Counted from the first letter of the stretch, positions 1-11,214 are shown. The stretch is DNA of 41,808 nucleotides from Burkholderiaceae bacterium (GCA_014879655.1 JACSRS010000190.1:1-41808); one strand, 5' to 3'. A program made the numbers and translations. The notes: generated by a model not told the origin, from the letters alone.

Positions 1-921
1 GGGGTTGGCGATGTTCTGGCCGTAGATGTCGGGCGCCGAGCCGTGCACCGGCTCGAACAGTGACGGAAAACTGCGCTCGGGGTTCAGGTTGGCCGATGGC
101 GCCAGACCAATGGTGCCGGTGGTGGCCGGGCCCAGGTCGGAGAGGATGTCGCCGAACAGGTTGGACGCTACCACCACATCGAAGCGCCCCGGCTGCAGCA
201 CGAAGCGCGCACTGAGGATGTCGATGTGCTGCTTGTCCACGGCGACCTCGGGGTAACCCTTGGCCATGGCGTCTGCGCGGCCGTCCCACCAGGGCATGCT
301 GATGGCAATGCCGTTGCTCTTGGTGGCCACGGTCAGGTGTTTGCGGGCGCGGCTTTGCGCCAGCTCGAAGGCGTACTTCAGCACGCGGTCGGTGCCATGG
401 CGCGAATAGACCGACTCCTGAATCACGATCTCGCGCTCGGTGCCGGCGTACATCACGCCGCCCAGGTTGGTGTATTCGCCTTCGGTGTTCTCGCGCACCA
501 CCAGGTAATCGATGTCGCCGGCCTTGCGCCCGGCCAGCGGGCAGGGCACGCCGTCGAACAGGCGCACCGGCCGCAGGTTGATGTACTGGTCGAACTCGCG
601 CCGGAACTTCAGCAGCGACCCCCACAGCGACACATGGTCCGGCACCGTGGCCGGCCAGCCGACGGCGCCAAAGTAGATCGCGTCCATGCTCTGCAGCTGC
701 TCTTTCCAGTCGTCCGGCATCATCTGGCCGTGCTCCTGAAAGTAGTCGCAATGCGCCCAGTCGAAGGGAAAAAACTCCAGCGGCAGGCCAAAGCGCTGCG
801 CCGCCACCTGCAGCACGCGAAGTCCCTCGGGCATGACTTCCCGGCCGATGCCGTCACCGGCGATGACGGCAATGCGAAGCGGGGGGATGGCGGCAGCAAG
901 TTCGGGGCTGAATGGGTTCAT
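1..921 (-). CDS. Tartrate dehydrogenase/decarboxylase-like (isopropylmalate dehydrogenase superfamily), partial
   Basis: The reverse strand reads open from an ATG at 921 to the left window edge, giving 307 residues; the family is usually about 350-360, so only the C-terminal end is missing. Near the N-terminus it reads RIAVIAGDGIGREVMPEG, the start typical of NAD-dependent beta-decarboxylating dehydrogenases. Further on are the substrate-binding arginine region (LRPVRLFDG), the RENTEGEY motif, and the metal-binding stretch with FGDILSDL followed by a conserved FEPVHGSAPDI. Family knowledge says these enzymes oxidise and decarboxylate 2-hydroxy acids such as tartrate, malate or 3-isopropylmalate in the cytosol. 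The divergence from LeuB and the ENTEGEYTNLGG stretch favour tartrate dehydrogenase (TtuC), but substrate cannot be settled from sequence. It lies 35 bases downstream of the ABC ATPase and runs the same way. Confidence 0.85.
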   Translation of the reverse strand, partial: MNPFSPELAAAIPPLRIAVIAGDGIGREVMPEGLRVLQVAAQRFGLPLEFFPFDWAHCDYFQEHGQMMPDDWKEQLQSMDAIYFGAVGWPATVPDHVSLWGSLLKFRREFDQYINLRPVRLFDGVPCPLAGRKAGDIDYLVVRENTEGEYTNLGGVMYAGTEREIVIQESVYSRHGTDRVLKYAFELAQSRARKHLTVATKSNGIAISMPWWDGRADAMAKGYPEVAVDKQHIDILSARFVLQPGRFDVVVASNLFGDILSDLGPATTGTIGLAPSANLNPERSFPSLFEPVHGSAPDIYGQNIANP

Positions 922-956
922 GGTGAGGGCTCGGTCAGGTGGTTACCCGTGCATTG

Positions 957-1682
<726 letters not shown>

Positions 1683-1796
1683 GCGAGTAGATATTGTGAA
1701 CGCATGGGGGCTGGGGGTGGGCTTGAGGTCGGGGTATGCGGGCTAGCAGCTGTGAAACCGAAATCGGCCAAGAGAGGGTTCTGGACTCGCAGGCCC

Positions 1797-1828
1797 GAAC
1801 AGCCGCTACAGATTGGGAGCGGCTGTTC
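1797..1828. repeat. Perfect 11-bp inverted repeat (stem-loop) at the mod block edge
   Basis: GAACAGCCGCT at 1797-1807 is exactly complementary to AGCGGCTGTTC at 1818-1828, with a 10-base loop. No run of T follows on either strand, so it is not a standard intrinsic terminator, though it could still help end modABC transcripts, which stop at 1933. It sits in the gap between modC and the exporter ATPase, at the possible edge of an inserted segment. Confidence 0.6.
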
Positions 1829-1932
1829 AGATTTTCGGCGCGACTGGCGACTTCCGACCCTTTGCAGTCATACAGCTTCGAGCGAAGCAGTCACTCCATA
1901 GCGGGTTGAAGGTTTGCCGTCAATTCGAGAAG

Positions 1933-3018
1933 CTAATGAACAATCGCCACCGATTTGACCTGCGCCCAGACTTTCTGGCCCACCTGCAATTCAAGGCTGT
2001 GCCATGACCGTCGAGTGATGCGAGCCAGTAGCAGGGACGGGCCACACCGCAAGCGCACCAGCATCTGGGACGGATGCGCGTCATCGGCCACCGAGTCCAC
2101 TTCGGCCATGAAGTGGTTCTGGATGCTTGTGTCATGAGGCTCCTGGGTCGCCAGGCTGACGTCCCGCGCCAGCACACGCAGGCGCACAGTCTGGTTCAGA
2201 GTCAGACCGGTATCCCGAAGCCACAACTGCCCACCTGCAAAGCGAACGCAAGCCAGGTACCAGTCTGTGTCGCAGCCCTGCACCTGTCCTTGGAGCACGA
2301 CCCCTGCATCTTCGCCAATCACCACCGGCACTTCCAGTGAAGACAGCACCTCGGTCACAGGCCCTGCAGCCTTGACCTGGCCACGCTCCAGAACCACCAG
2401 GTGATCGGCCAGGCGCGCCAACTCGTCTGCAGAATGCGTGACGTAGAGCATGGGGATGTGCAGTTCGTCCCTTAGTTTTTCCAGCCAGGGAAGGATTTCA
2501 TTCTTGCGGGCCAAGTCCAGTGCAGCCATAGGCTCGTCGAGGAGCAGCAAACGCGGCGATGTCGCCAAGGCCCGGGCAATAGCGACGCGTTGACGCTCAC
2601 CCCCTGAGAGTCCATGTGTGCGCCTGTGCAGCAAGTGTCCGATCCCCAGCAGTTCAACCGCAGCTTCTAGCGTGGCTTGAGCCTGTGTCGAGCGCACCCG
2701 CCGAAGACCGTAGCGCAGGTTGCCAATGACATTCAGATGATCGAACAGGCTGGCCTCTTGGAAGACATAGCCTAATGCGCGGCGATGTGTGGGCAAAAAA
2801 ATTCCGTGCTCATCGTCTTGCCAGACTTCATCCGTCACCACCACCCTGGCCGCCGATGCGTGATCCAGACCGGCCACACAGCGCAGCACGCTAGTTTTGC
2901 CTGAACCTGAAGGACCGAACAACACCGTGATGCCACGAGCGGGCAGATGCAAGTCAACCTGCAGATCAAAGTCCGCCCTCGGCAACATCAGTCTGACTTG
3001 AAAATCCGGTGGACTCAA
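1933..3018 (-). CDS. modC: Molybdate ABC transporter ATP-binding protein ModC
   Basis: The product is 361 residues, the usual ModC length. The ATPase domain fills the first 230 residues or so: Walker [10 protein letters not shown] near residue 35, the [15 protein letters not shown] signature near 140 and Walker [13 protein letters not shown] just after. The C-terminal 130 residues form the regulatory part, with a TOBE/Mop-like segment (residues about 290-355, including [11 protein letters not shown]). ModC powers import of molybdate, and often tungstate, through ModB. The ATG overlaps the modB stop by four bases (ATGA), which points to translational coupling in a modABC operon. Codon use is less GC-biased than in the neighbouring exporter genes. 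Confidence 0.95.
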   Translation of the reverse strand: MSPPDFQVRLMLPRADFDLQVDLHLPARGITVLFGPSGSGKTSVLRCVAGLDHASAARVVVTDEVWQDDEHGIFLPTHRRALGYVFQEASLFDHLNVIGNLRYGLRRVRSTQAQATLEAAVELLGIGHLLHRRTHGLSGGERQRVAIARALATSPRLLLLDEPMAALDLARKNEILPWLEKLRDELHIPMLYVTHSADELARLADHLVVLERGQVKAAGPVTEVLSSLEVPVVIGEDAGVVLQGQVQGCDTDWYLACVRFAGGQLWLRDTGLTLNQTVRLRVLARDVSLATQEPHDTSIQNHFMAEVDSVADDAHPSQMLVRLRCGPSLLLARITRRSWHSLELQVGQKVWAQVKSVAIVH

Positions 3019-3698
3019 GACAGCACCCTAGCGCCACGGCCTTTGAGCAGAGCCAAGCCCATCAGCACCACAAACGAAAACAACACCATACCCGCTGCCA
3101 GCCAGTGGGCCTGTGCATACTCCATCGCCTCCACATGACCATAAATCTGAGTAGACACCACTCGCGTCTGGCCCGGGATGTTGCCACCGATCATCAATAC
3201 CACCCCGAACTCACCCACCGTGTGCGCAAAGCTGAGGATGGCGGCAGTGATCAAGCCAGTTCTGGCCTGCGGCAGGGCTACGGTGAAAAACGCATCAACC
3301 GGTCCAGCACGCAAAGTGGCTGCCACTTCCATGGGGCGCCGGCCCAATGACTCAAAGGCATGTTGCAGGGGCTGTACCGCAAAGGGCAGTGAAAACACCA
3401 CCGAGCCGATCAAGAGGCCGGTGAAGGTGAAGGAGAGAAGCCCCCAGCCCATAGCCTGGGTAAATTGACCCATCGGGCCATTGGGCCCCATGGCAACGAG
3501 GAGATAAAACCCCAACACAGAAGGCGGCAATACCAACGGTAAGGTAACCAAGGCACCCACAGGCGCACGCCAACGCGAGCTGGTTTGCGACAGCCACCAC
3601 GCCAGCGGGGTGGCAACCAACAACAGCAGGATCGTTGTCAGCGTAGCCAGCTCGATGGTGAGCCAGATGGCCTGCAATGCCTCGGGGCTGATGGGCAT
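3015..3698 (-). CDS. modB: Molybdate ABC transporter permease ModB
   Basis: This is a 227-residue inner-membrane protein with about five hydrophobic segments and the ABC permease EAA-type loop near residues 140-165 ([22 protein letters not shown]). The segment ending [17 protein letters not shown] is typical of ModB. It forms the channel that passes molybdate from ModA into the cytoplasm when driven by ModC. It starts 10 bases after the modA stop and overlaps modC by four bases, so the three are almost certainly one transcript. Length and topology are normal. Confidence 0.95.
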   Translation of the reverse strand: MPISPEALQAIWLTIELATLTTILLLLVATPLAWWLSQTSSRWRAPVGALVTLPLVLPPSVLGFYLLVAMGPNGPMGQFTQAMGWGLLSFTFTGLLIGSVVFSLPFAVQPLQHAFESLGRRPMEVAATLRAGPVDAFFTVALPQARTGLITAAILSFAHTVGEFGVVLMIGGNIPGQTRVVSTQIYGHVEAMEYAQAHWLAAGMVLFSFVVLMGLALLKGRGARVLS

Positions 3699-3708
3699 TC
3701 CAGTTAGC

Positions 3709-4486
<778 letters not shown>

Positions 4487-4509
4487 GAATCATAGCGCAA
4501 GTTCTTGAT

Positions 4510-4532
4510 CGCTATTCATTTTTTGCACAGCG
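4510..4532. promoter_or_regulatory. Second ModE-like operator, proximal to modE
   Basis: The left arm CGCTATTC (4510-4517) is identical to that of the first site. After the same seven-base spacer the right arm is GCACAGCG (4525-4532), which agrees with the perfect arm at six of eight positions. It lies 46 bases from the first site, measured start to start, and 38 bases before the modE ATG, so it may serve autoregulation of modE or cooperative binding. Confidence 0.6.
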
Positions 4533-4570
4533 TAATATCTCGCAAGACATGTTGCCGCTACTATTGCCAC

Positions 4571-5323
4571 ATGAGCAAAACCCTTCTACCACTGGCCGAC
4601 GTACTGGGCCATGAAGCCAGCGATAAACGCCTGGACATCTTGAGACGCATTGGGCAGGTGGGCTCGATTTCGGAAGCGGCACGCGGTGCCGGTGTGAGTT
4701 ACAAGGCTGCATGGCAAGCCCTGGAGACACTGACCAACCTGGCTGGCACACCTCTTGTGGACAAGGCGGTGGGCGGCAGCGGTGGCGGCGGTGCAGTGCT
4801 AACCGCAGCCGGGCAACAAGTCTTACGGGCGGCACAAGCCATGGCAGAGGCACGCCGCCAAGTGCTCGATCAACTCGCTACCGCCAGCAATGCACCAGGG
4901 CGTGCTGTACTGGCCTTGCGCACCAGCATGCGTAACCAGTTTCCCTGCACTGTGGGTGCCGTGGAAAAGCGGGGTGGGCAAGCCAGAATCGCCTTGCAAC
5001 TGCTCAACGGCCCCATCCTGCATGCACGCATCACCTCGGTCAGCGCACAACTGCTGGGACTCAAAGCCGGGCTGGAAGTGTTAGTCATGTGCAAAGCTAC
5101 CGCCATCCAGGTGCTGTCTGAGGTCGCTTCCGGTACGGCAAGTAATGCCGTTATGGGCACCGTCAGGCGAACCTCGCGAAGCTCCGACAGCGAAGTCACC
5201 GTGCAACTGGCCAACGGTATTCAGTTGGTCGGCTTTGCAGCCCCTGGATTCGTTCCTAAATCCAGTCAGGCTGCGTTTGCGGTCTTCGATGAATCCAGTC
5301 TGGTGATCGGGGCGCTGAATTAG
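4571..5323 (+). CDS. modE: Molybdate-responsive transcriptional regulator ModE
   Basis: The product has 250 residues from the ATG at 4571. An in-frame upstream ATG at 4505 would add a Cys-rich, non-conserved stretch that overlaps the operator, so it is rejected. Residues about 15-85 form the winged helix-turn-helix of ModE/LysR-like proteins (RLDILRRIGQVGSISEAARGAGVSYKAAW, split here across helices 1-3). Two Mop/TOBE-type repeats follow: one around residues 118-185 (RTSMRNQFP then LNGPILHARITSVSAQL), the other around 190-250. This matches ModE, which binds molybdate in its C-terminal repeats and then DNA. It is divergent from modA with two ModE-like sites in between. Confidence 0.93.
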   Translation: MSKTLLPLADVLGHEASDKRLDILRRIGQVGSISEAARGAGVSYKAAWQALETLTNLAGTPLVDKAVGGSGGGGAVLTAAGQQVLRAAQAMAEARRQVLDQLATASNAPGRAVLALRTSMRNQFPCTVGAVEKRGGQARIALQLLNGPILHARITSVSAQLLGLKAGLEVLVMCKATAIQVLSEVASGTASNAVMGTVRRTSRSSDSEVTVQLANGIQLVGFAAPGFVPKSSQAAFAVFDESSLVIGALN

Positions 5324-5525
5324 TGATTGAGAACAGTTGGCCGCAACCGCCGGGCTACGGAACGACTGCCCTAAGAAAAAATGAGGAACGACAGCTTCTG
5401 GCCGGGACCGGCCCGCCAGGTTCATTCGACGAGTACCCGCTTTCGCTGCATATTGGACGTTCAACGACCAGTAACTGGACCCTGATTGGGGTCAACGCCT
5501 GCCTTCGTGCCGGCAGAACCAGCGT

Positions 5526-6806
<1,281 letters not shown>

Positions 6807-6834
6807 TGGGGGCGATTGAAGGATGACGCCGCGC

Positions 6835-8079
6835 TCAGCGGGAGATGTAGGACGGCACTTCCATTCCCTTGGCACCCGCAAGCGGGCGGGCCGCGTGCAC
6901 CTTGTCGCCGGGCAGGGCCTTTTCGGTCTGGGGAATGGCGGAGTCGCCTTCCTTCAGGCCTTCCAGAATTTCCACCGAGCCGATGCCGCGCAGGCCCAGC
7001 TTGACCGGCGCACGCACGGCGCGCCCGTCTTGCAGCACCAGCACCCAGGGGGTTTCGCGGTCGGCGTCGCGTACCGCGCCGGATGGCAACACCAGCGCGT
7101 CTTTTTTGGCACCACCCACCATTTCGACGGAGACGGTCATGTCGGGCCGCAAAAAGGCGGGCGCCTTGGGTACCGCCAGGCGCACGTCGACCGAGCCGCG
7201 CTGTGGGTCGACCGCCGGGGCGATCCAGGTGAGCTGTGCATCAAAGGGCTGACCGGGGAAGGCGTCGGCCACAGCGCGTGCGGCCATGCCGGGGGCGAGC
7301 AGACGCAGGTGTTTTTCATCGACGGCGGCGTCGATGCGCACGTCGCCTTGCGCCGCCAGCGCCACCAGCGTGCGGCCCGGCTGCGCCATGCTGCCGGGCT
7401 CCACGTTGCGGGCCAGCACCACCGCATCGACCGGCGCGCGGATCTGCAGCCGGTTCAGCCGGGCTTCGGCGGCGGCAACGGCGGCTTCAGCCTGCACCAC
7501 CCGGGCGGCGGCCAGTGCGGGTTCGACGCCGCCGGGGTCGTTGGCCTGGGCCTGGAATTCGGCCGTGGCGACGGCGGTCATGGCGGTGTCCATCGCCCGC
7601 TTGGCGTCGTCGAGCTTCTGCTGCGAGAAGAAGCCCTTGGCCACGAGTTCGGTGGCGCGCTGGTATTCGAGTTCAGCGGCCTTGTAGTTGGCCTGCGCCT
7701 GCAATACGGCCTGGCGCGATACCGGACCGGTGACACTGGTCTGCTGACGTGCGCGTGCCCGCGCTTCCACCAGGGCAGCGCGCGCCTGCGCCAGCGTGGC
7801 ACGCGCTTCGGCGTCCGACAGGCGCACCAGCAGGTCGCCGGCCTTCACGCGGTCACCTTCGCGCACCGGCACTTCGAGTACGGTGGCGGTGACTTCGGAG
7901 CCGATGTCCATGCGCGCTGGCGCGTTCACCCGGCCGGTCGCCACGACCGACTGCACGATGGCACCGCGCTGCACAGCGGTGGTCTGGACGGCCGCACCGC
8001 GCCCGCCCAGCAGCAGGGCCGCGCCCGCTACCACCACCACGGCAGCGCCCGCGACGCCCCATTTCACAATCACTTTCAT
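6835..8079 (-). CDS. HlyD/MacA-type periplasmic adaptor (membrane fusion) protein
   Basis: The 414-residue product begins MKVIVKWG followed by a single hydrophobic segment (about residues 6-27), so it is anchored in the inner membrane with the rest in the periplasm. A biotinyl-lipoyl-like half-motif (VLEVPVREGDRVKAGDLLVRL) is around residues 68-90. A long alanine-rich coiled-coil hairpin spans about 95-215, the second lipoyl half (RAPVDAVVLARNVEPGSMAQ) follows, and beta-barrel and membrane-proximal domains finish the protein. This is the adaptor that links an inner-membrane transporter to a TolC-like channel. It is the promoter-proximal gene of the exporter operon, followed by the permease. 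Confidence 0.9.
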   Translation of the reverse strand: MKVIVKWGVAGAAVVVVAGAALLLGGRGAAVQTTAVQRGAIVQSVVATGRVNAPARMDIGSEVTATVLEVPVREGDRVKAGDLLVRLSDAEARATLAQARAALVEARARARQQTSVTGPVSRQAVLQAQANYKAAELEYQRATELVAKGFFSQQKLDDAKRAMDTAMTAVATAEFQAQANDPGGVEPALAAARVVQAEAAVAAAEARLNRLQIRAPVDAVVLARNVEPGSMAQPGRTLVALAAQGDVRIDAAVDEKHLRLLAPGMAARAVADAFPGQPFDAQLTWIAPAVDPQRGSVDVRLAVPKAPAFLRPDMTVSVEMVGGAKKDALVLPSGAVRDADRETPWVLVLQDGRAVRAPVKLGLRGIGSVEILEGLKEGDSAIPQTEKALPGDKVHAARPLAGAKGMEVPSYISR

Positions 8080-8112
8080 GGCGCGAGACTATCAGTGAAG
8101 TCGCTGCCGGTC

Positions 8113-8141
8113 TTGAGCCACGTCAAGAAGCCGACTACGAT
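8113..8141 (+). promoter_or_regulatory. Possible sigma-70 promoter for leader ORF and NCS2 permease
   Basis: TTGAGC at 8113-8118 and TACGAT at 8136-8141 each match four of six consensus bases and are separated by 17 bases. A start near 8148 would give a transcript covering the leader ORF at 8171 and the permease at 8269. Found by eye only. Confidence 0.4.
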
Positions 8142-8170
8142 GCCGGCTTCCCTCTGACCGGAGTTCCCCG

Positions 8171-8266
8171 ATGAAGCGATGCCTGCCGTGCGGCCTGAAC
8201 ATTCACCACCGGGGGCGAGCCGCCGCCCCGCTCTGCAGCGGTTTCAGCGGCCGCCGGGGAGGCTGA
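8171..8266 (+). CDS. Possible 31-residue leader ORF ahead of the NCS2 permease
   Basis: An ATG at 8171 preceded by GGAG at 8160-8163 opens a 31-codon frame with a basic, Cys-containing product (MKRCLPCGLNIHHRG at the start). Its TGA at 8264-8266 is two bases before the permease ATG at 8269, and the permease ribosome site GGGGAGG lies inside its last codons. This arrangement could couple permease translation to the leader. I recognise no homologue, so it may be chance; the reading frame is too short for codon statistics. Confidence 0.35.
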   Translation: MKRCLPCGLNIHHRGRAAAPLCSGFSGRRGG

Positions 8267-8268
8267 AC

Positions 8269-9555
8269 ATGGGCCTGTTTGACTGGACCGAAAAGAGCGC
8301 CGGTGTTCTGCAAGGCGGCGGTGTGATCGCCCCCGACGAGCGCCTGCCCTGGCCGCAGACGGCGGTGATGGGCGTGCAGCATGTCATCGCGATGTTCGGC
8401 GCCACGGTGCTGGCGCCGATCCTGATGGGTTTTGACCCCAATATTGCCATCCTGATGAGCGGCATCGGCACGCTGATCTTCTTTCTGATCACCGGCGGCA
8501 AGGTGCCCAGTTACCTGGGCTCCAGCTTTGCCTTCATTGGCGTCGTGATCGCGGCCACGGCCTACGCCGGCAAGGGTCCGAATGCCAACCTGGGCGTGGC
8601 GCTGGGCGGCATCATTGCCTGCGGGGCGCTCTACACGCTGATCGGCTTCATCGTGCAGGCCATCGGCACCGGCTGGATCGAGCGCTTCATGCCGCCGGTG
8701 GTGACCGGATCGGTGGTCGCGGTGATCGGACTGAACCTGGCCGGCATTCCGGTGAAGAACATGGCGGCCAGCAACTTCGACAGCTGGATGCAGGTGGTCA
8801 CCTTCGTCAGCGTCGGCCTGGTGGCGGTTATGACGCGAGGCATGATCCAGCGCCTGCTGATTCTGGTGGGACTGATCGTCGCCAGCGTGATCTACGCGGT
8901 GCTGACCAACGGCCTGGGGATGGGCAAGCCGATGGACCTGTCGGGCATTGCCAGCGCGGCCTGGCTGGGCCTGCCGGGCTTTACCGCGCCGGTGTTCAAT
9001 GTCAGCGCCATGCTGCTGATCGCGCCGGTGGCCATCATCCTGGTGGCCGAGAACCTGGGCCACATCAAGGCGGTGACCGCGATGACCGGCCGCAACCTCG
9101 ACCCGTACCTGGGCCGCGCCTTCATCGGCGATGGCATTGCCACCATGGTCTCGGGCAGTGCGGGCGGCACCGGCGTGACCACCTATGCCGAGAACATCGG
9201 CGTGATGGCGGCCACGCGCATCTACTCGACCGCCGTGTTTCTGGTGGCTGCGCTGATTGCGGTGCTGCTGGGCTTCAGCCCCAAGTTCGGCGCGGTGATT
9301 CAGGCGATACCGCTGCCGGTGATGGGCGGCGTGAGCATCGTGGTTTTCGGTTTGATTGCGGTCGCCGGGGCCAAGATCTGGGTCGACAACAAGGTGGATT
9401 TCTCCAACAATGCCAATCTGATCGTGGCCGCTGTGACGCTGGTGCTTGGCACGGGTGACTTCACATTGAGGTTCGGCGGTTTTGCGCTCGGTGGCATCGG
9501 CACCGCCACGTTTGGTGCCATCCTGCTCTATGCCTTGCTGGGCCGCAAGTCCTGA
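8269..9555 (+). CDS. NCS2-family uracil/xanthine-type permease (UraA/RutG-like)
   Basis: The start at 8269 is chosen because GGGGAGG lies at 8256-8262 and MGLFDWTEK is a natural N-terminus; the frame remains open upstream to 8179 but that part is not conserved. The product is 428 residues with 12-14 hydrophobic segments. Family motifs include MGVQHVIAMFGATVLAP near residue 38, the glutamate in LVAENLGHIKA near residue 262 and the GSAGGTGVTTYAENIGVMAATR motif near 300, where the UraA family binds the base and proton. It should import a pyrimidine or purine base by proton or sodium symport. The C-terminal GDFTLRFGGFALGGIG resembles RutG, but no rut genes are nearby, so the substrate is open. 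Confidence 0.92.
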   Translation: MGLFDWTEKSAGVLQGGGVIAPDERLPWPQTAVMGVQHVIAMFGATVLAPILMGFDPNIAILMSGIGTLIFFLITGGKVPSYLGSSFAFIGVVIAATAYAGKGPNANLGVALGGIIACGALYTLIGFIVQAIGTGWIERFMPPVVTGSVVAVIGLNLAGIPVKNMAASNFDSWMQVVTFVSVGLVAVMTRGMIQRLLILVGLIVASVIYAVLTNGLGMGKPMDLSGIASAAWLGLPGFTAPVFNVSAMLLIAPVAIILVAENLGHIKAVTAMTGRNLDPYLGRAFIGDGIATMVSGSAGGTGVTTYAENIGVMAATRIYSTAVFLVAALIAVLLGFSPKFGAVIQAIPLPVMGGVSIVVFGLIAVAGAKIWVDNKVDFSNNANLIVAAVTLVLGTGDFTLRFGGFALGGIGTATFGAILLYALLGRKS

Positions 9556-9578
9556 GCTTCAAACCTGTGGAGATTTCC

Positions 9579-10124
9579 ATGACCGAGTTTCAAGCGGATT
9601 CCGAACCCCTTCTGCGCCTTGCAGCCATTGGCGCCTTGTTGCTGGGCCTTGCGGCTTGTGCCACGCCCAGACCGGACATGCAGGCGGGCGCCAATCTGCA
9701 GCCCACACGGGGCAATACGACAGTCGGCAAGGTTTCGTTTGCCCAGACGGGCAACACGCTGAAAGTGACCGGGGAGGTCAGCGGCCTCAGACCCAACAGC
9801 GAGCACGGCTTCCATGTGCATGAAAAGGGCGACTGCTCCAGCGGCGACGGCATGAGCACCGGCGGCCACTTCAACCCGGGCGGCGCAGCGCATGGCCAGT
9901 ACGGGCACGGCGCGCACCACGTGGGCGACCTGCCGTCGCTCAAGGCCGACGACAAGGGCGTGGCCAGGATCGATTTCGAGTCAACCAGCCTGACGTTGAA
10001 AGACGGCCCGACCAGCATCGTCGGCAAGGGCCTGATCGTGCACAAGGACCCGGACGACTTTAAAACCCAGCCTACCGGCAATTCCGGCGCACGCCTGGCC
10101 TGTGGCGTGATCCGTTTGCCGTGA
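9579..10124 (+). CDS. sodC: Lipoprotein Cu/Zn superoxide dismutase
   Basis: GTGGAG at 9567-9572 precedes the ATG at 9579, giving 181 residues. Residues about 12-27 are hydrophobic and end in a lipobox (GLAAC), so the mature enzyme is probably a lipoprotein facing the periplasm; the segment before it is acidic rather than basic, which is unusual. All metal ligands appear: HGFHVHEKGDC (two copper histidines and the disulfide cysteine), GGHFNPGG with the bridging histidine, HHVGDLPSL (zinc ligands with the aspartate), and LIVHKDPDDF. GNSGARLACGVI closes the active site and supplies the second disulfide cysteine. It converts superoxide to hydrogen peroxide and oxygen outside the cytoplasm. It follows the permease by 23 bases and may share its transcript. 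Confidence 0.95.
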   Translation: MTEFQADSEPLLRLAAIGALLLGLAACATPRPDMQAGANLQPTRGNTTVGKVSFAQTGNTLKVTGEVSGLRPNSEHGFHVHEKGDCSSGDGMSTGGHFNPGGAAHGQYGHGAHHVGDLPSLKADDKGVARIDFESTSLTLKDGPTSIVGKGLIVHKDPDDFKTQPTGNSGARLACGVIRLP

Positions 10125-10145
10125 TTGGGCGCGGCGCAGGCTGGC

Positions 10146-10169
10146 GCGGGCATGGGGCGTTGTGCCCGC
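10146..10169. repeat. Hairpin between convergent sodC and Cys-rich gene
   Basis: GCGGGCA (10146-10152) and TGCCCGC (10163-10169) pair perfectly across a ten-base loop, about 20 bases after the sodC stop and 20 before the stop of the convergent gene. There is no T run, so a terminator role is only suggested by position. Confidence 0.4.
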
Positions 10170-10189
10170 AGCAGGCCATTGCGGTTGCT

Positions 10190-10375
10190 TCAGGGGCAGG
10201 GCTCGTCCAGCGCTGGTGTGCAGCTCTTGCAGTCATCCGCGGGAAGGACCGCTACAACCGCAGGCTGTGGCGCATGGCACATGATCTGCCCGTCCCATTG
10301 CTGGCCGCACCAGCATCGACCTTCGGTGTCAATGATGCAGGTGCCGCTGCCGCAGCAGCGAGGGTCGTCGCTCAT
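10190..10375 (-). CDS. Small Cys-rich protein, 61 residues, function unknown
   Basis: The ATG at 10375 is preceded on its strand by AGGAG at good spacing, so the longer open frame starting at 10447 is not used. The product begins MSDDPRCCGSGTCIIDTEG and goes on to CWCGQQWDGQIMC, with CKSC near the end; nine to ten of 61 residues are cysteine. I have seen similar small proteins with the CCGSGTC and CWCGQ motifs in Comamonadaceae, always without assigned function. The cysteine pattern suggests metal or FeS binding. It is 25 bases downstream of the SDR gene, on the same strand, and convergent with sodC. Confidence 0.75.
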   Translation of the reverse strand: MSDDPRCCGSGTCIIDTEGRCWCGQQWDGQIMCHAPQPAVVAVLPADDCKSCTPALDEPCP

Positions 10376-10400
10376 TCGAAACTCCTGATGGTTGCTGCAA

Positions 10401-11132
10401 TTACTTAACGAGCGGCCGCACGGTGGTGAAACCGCCATCGACCGCAATGACCTGTCCGGTCAGGCGGGCCGCGCCGTCGCCCAGCAGCCAGGCCATGGCG
10501 TCGGCCACCTGGTCCGCCGTCTGAACGCCGCCCAACGGGTACTGCCGCGCGGCGCCCTCGCGCATCGCGGGCATTTTCAGCATGCTCACCGTCATGGCCG
10601 TTTCGGTCATGCCGGGCGCGACTGCGTTCACGCGCAAGCCTTGCGCGGCATACGTGGCCGCTGCGCTGCGCACCAGGGCCTCGACGCCGCCTTTCGCCGC
10701 AGCGATGGCCTCGTGGTTGGCCACGCCGATGCGCGCCACCACCGAACTGGCGAAAACGGCGGCCCCGGGGCCGCCCTGGAGCGCCGCGATCCAGGCCTGT
10801 AGCATGAACACGGCGCTGTCCAGGTTGACGCGCATCACCTCCCGGTAGGCATCGATGCGGGTGCGGTGCAAGGGGGCAATGAGCGTGCTGCCGACGCAGT
10901 GCGCCAGCAGCGAGGGCGCCGCACCAAAGGCGTCCTGGCAAGCCGCTACCGCCTGTGCGGCGCCTTCTGGCGTGGTCGTGTCTGCGGCGATGCGCACGTC
11001 CGCATCGACGTCGGCCAGGCGGTCGGCACCCCGGCCCACCGCCACGACACGGCAACCCCGGGCATGCAACTGACGGGCCAGGGCGCGGCCGATTCCGCCG
11101 CTGGCGCCGGTGATGAGGGCAATGGATGTCAT
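10401..11132 (-). CDS. Atypical short-chain dehydrogenase/reductase (SDR)
   Basis: The product has 243 residues, normal for a classical SDR. The nucleotide-binding motif TGASGGIGRAL is at residues 8-18, an acidic pair sits in the usual D51 area, the structural asparagine is in RVNLD (N103), and the catalytic serine region ASSVVARIG is at 129-136. The YxxxK motif is altered: the lysine K147 is present but the tyrosine position is isoleucine (IAAAK, 143-147), with a histidine three residues earlier. Either the chemistry differs or it binds nucleotide without classical reduction. It is the last gene of the leftward photolyase cluster, 82 bases after the FAD-binding protein, and related SDRs often accompany light-regulated photolyases in Burkholderiales. 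Confidence 0.88.
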   Translation of the reverse strand: MTSIALITGASGGIGRALARQLHARGCRVVAVGRGADRLADVDADVRIAADTTTPEGAAQAVAACQDAFGAAPSLLAHCVGSTLIAPLHRTRIDAYREVMRVNLDSAVFMLQAWIAALQGGPGAAVFASSVVARIGVANHEAIAAAKGGVEALVRSAAATYAAQGLRVNAVAPGMTETAMTVSMLKMPAMREGAARQYPLGGVQTADQVADAMAWLLGDGAARLTGQVIAVDGGFTTVRPLVK

Positions 11133-11214
11133 GAGATTTCCTTAAGCGGTAAAGGGTTCGCCTGGGGCGCATGCCGGGCGATTCAATTGCACGGTGATGG
11201 ATTGCGTCACGGTG

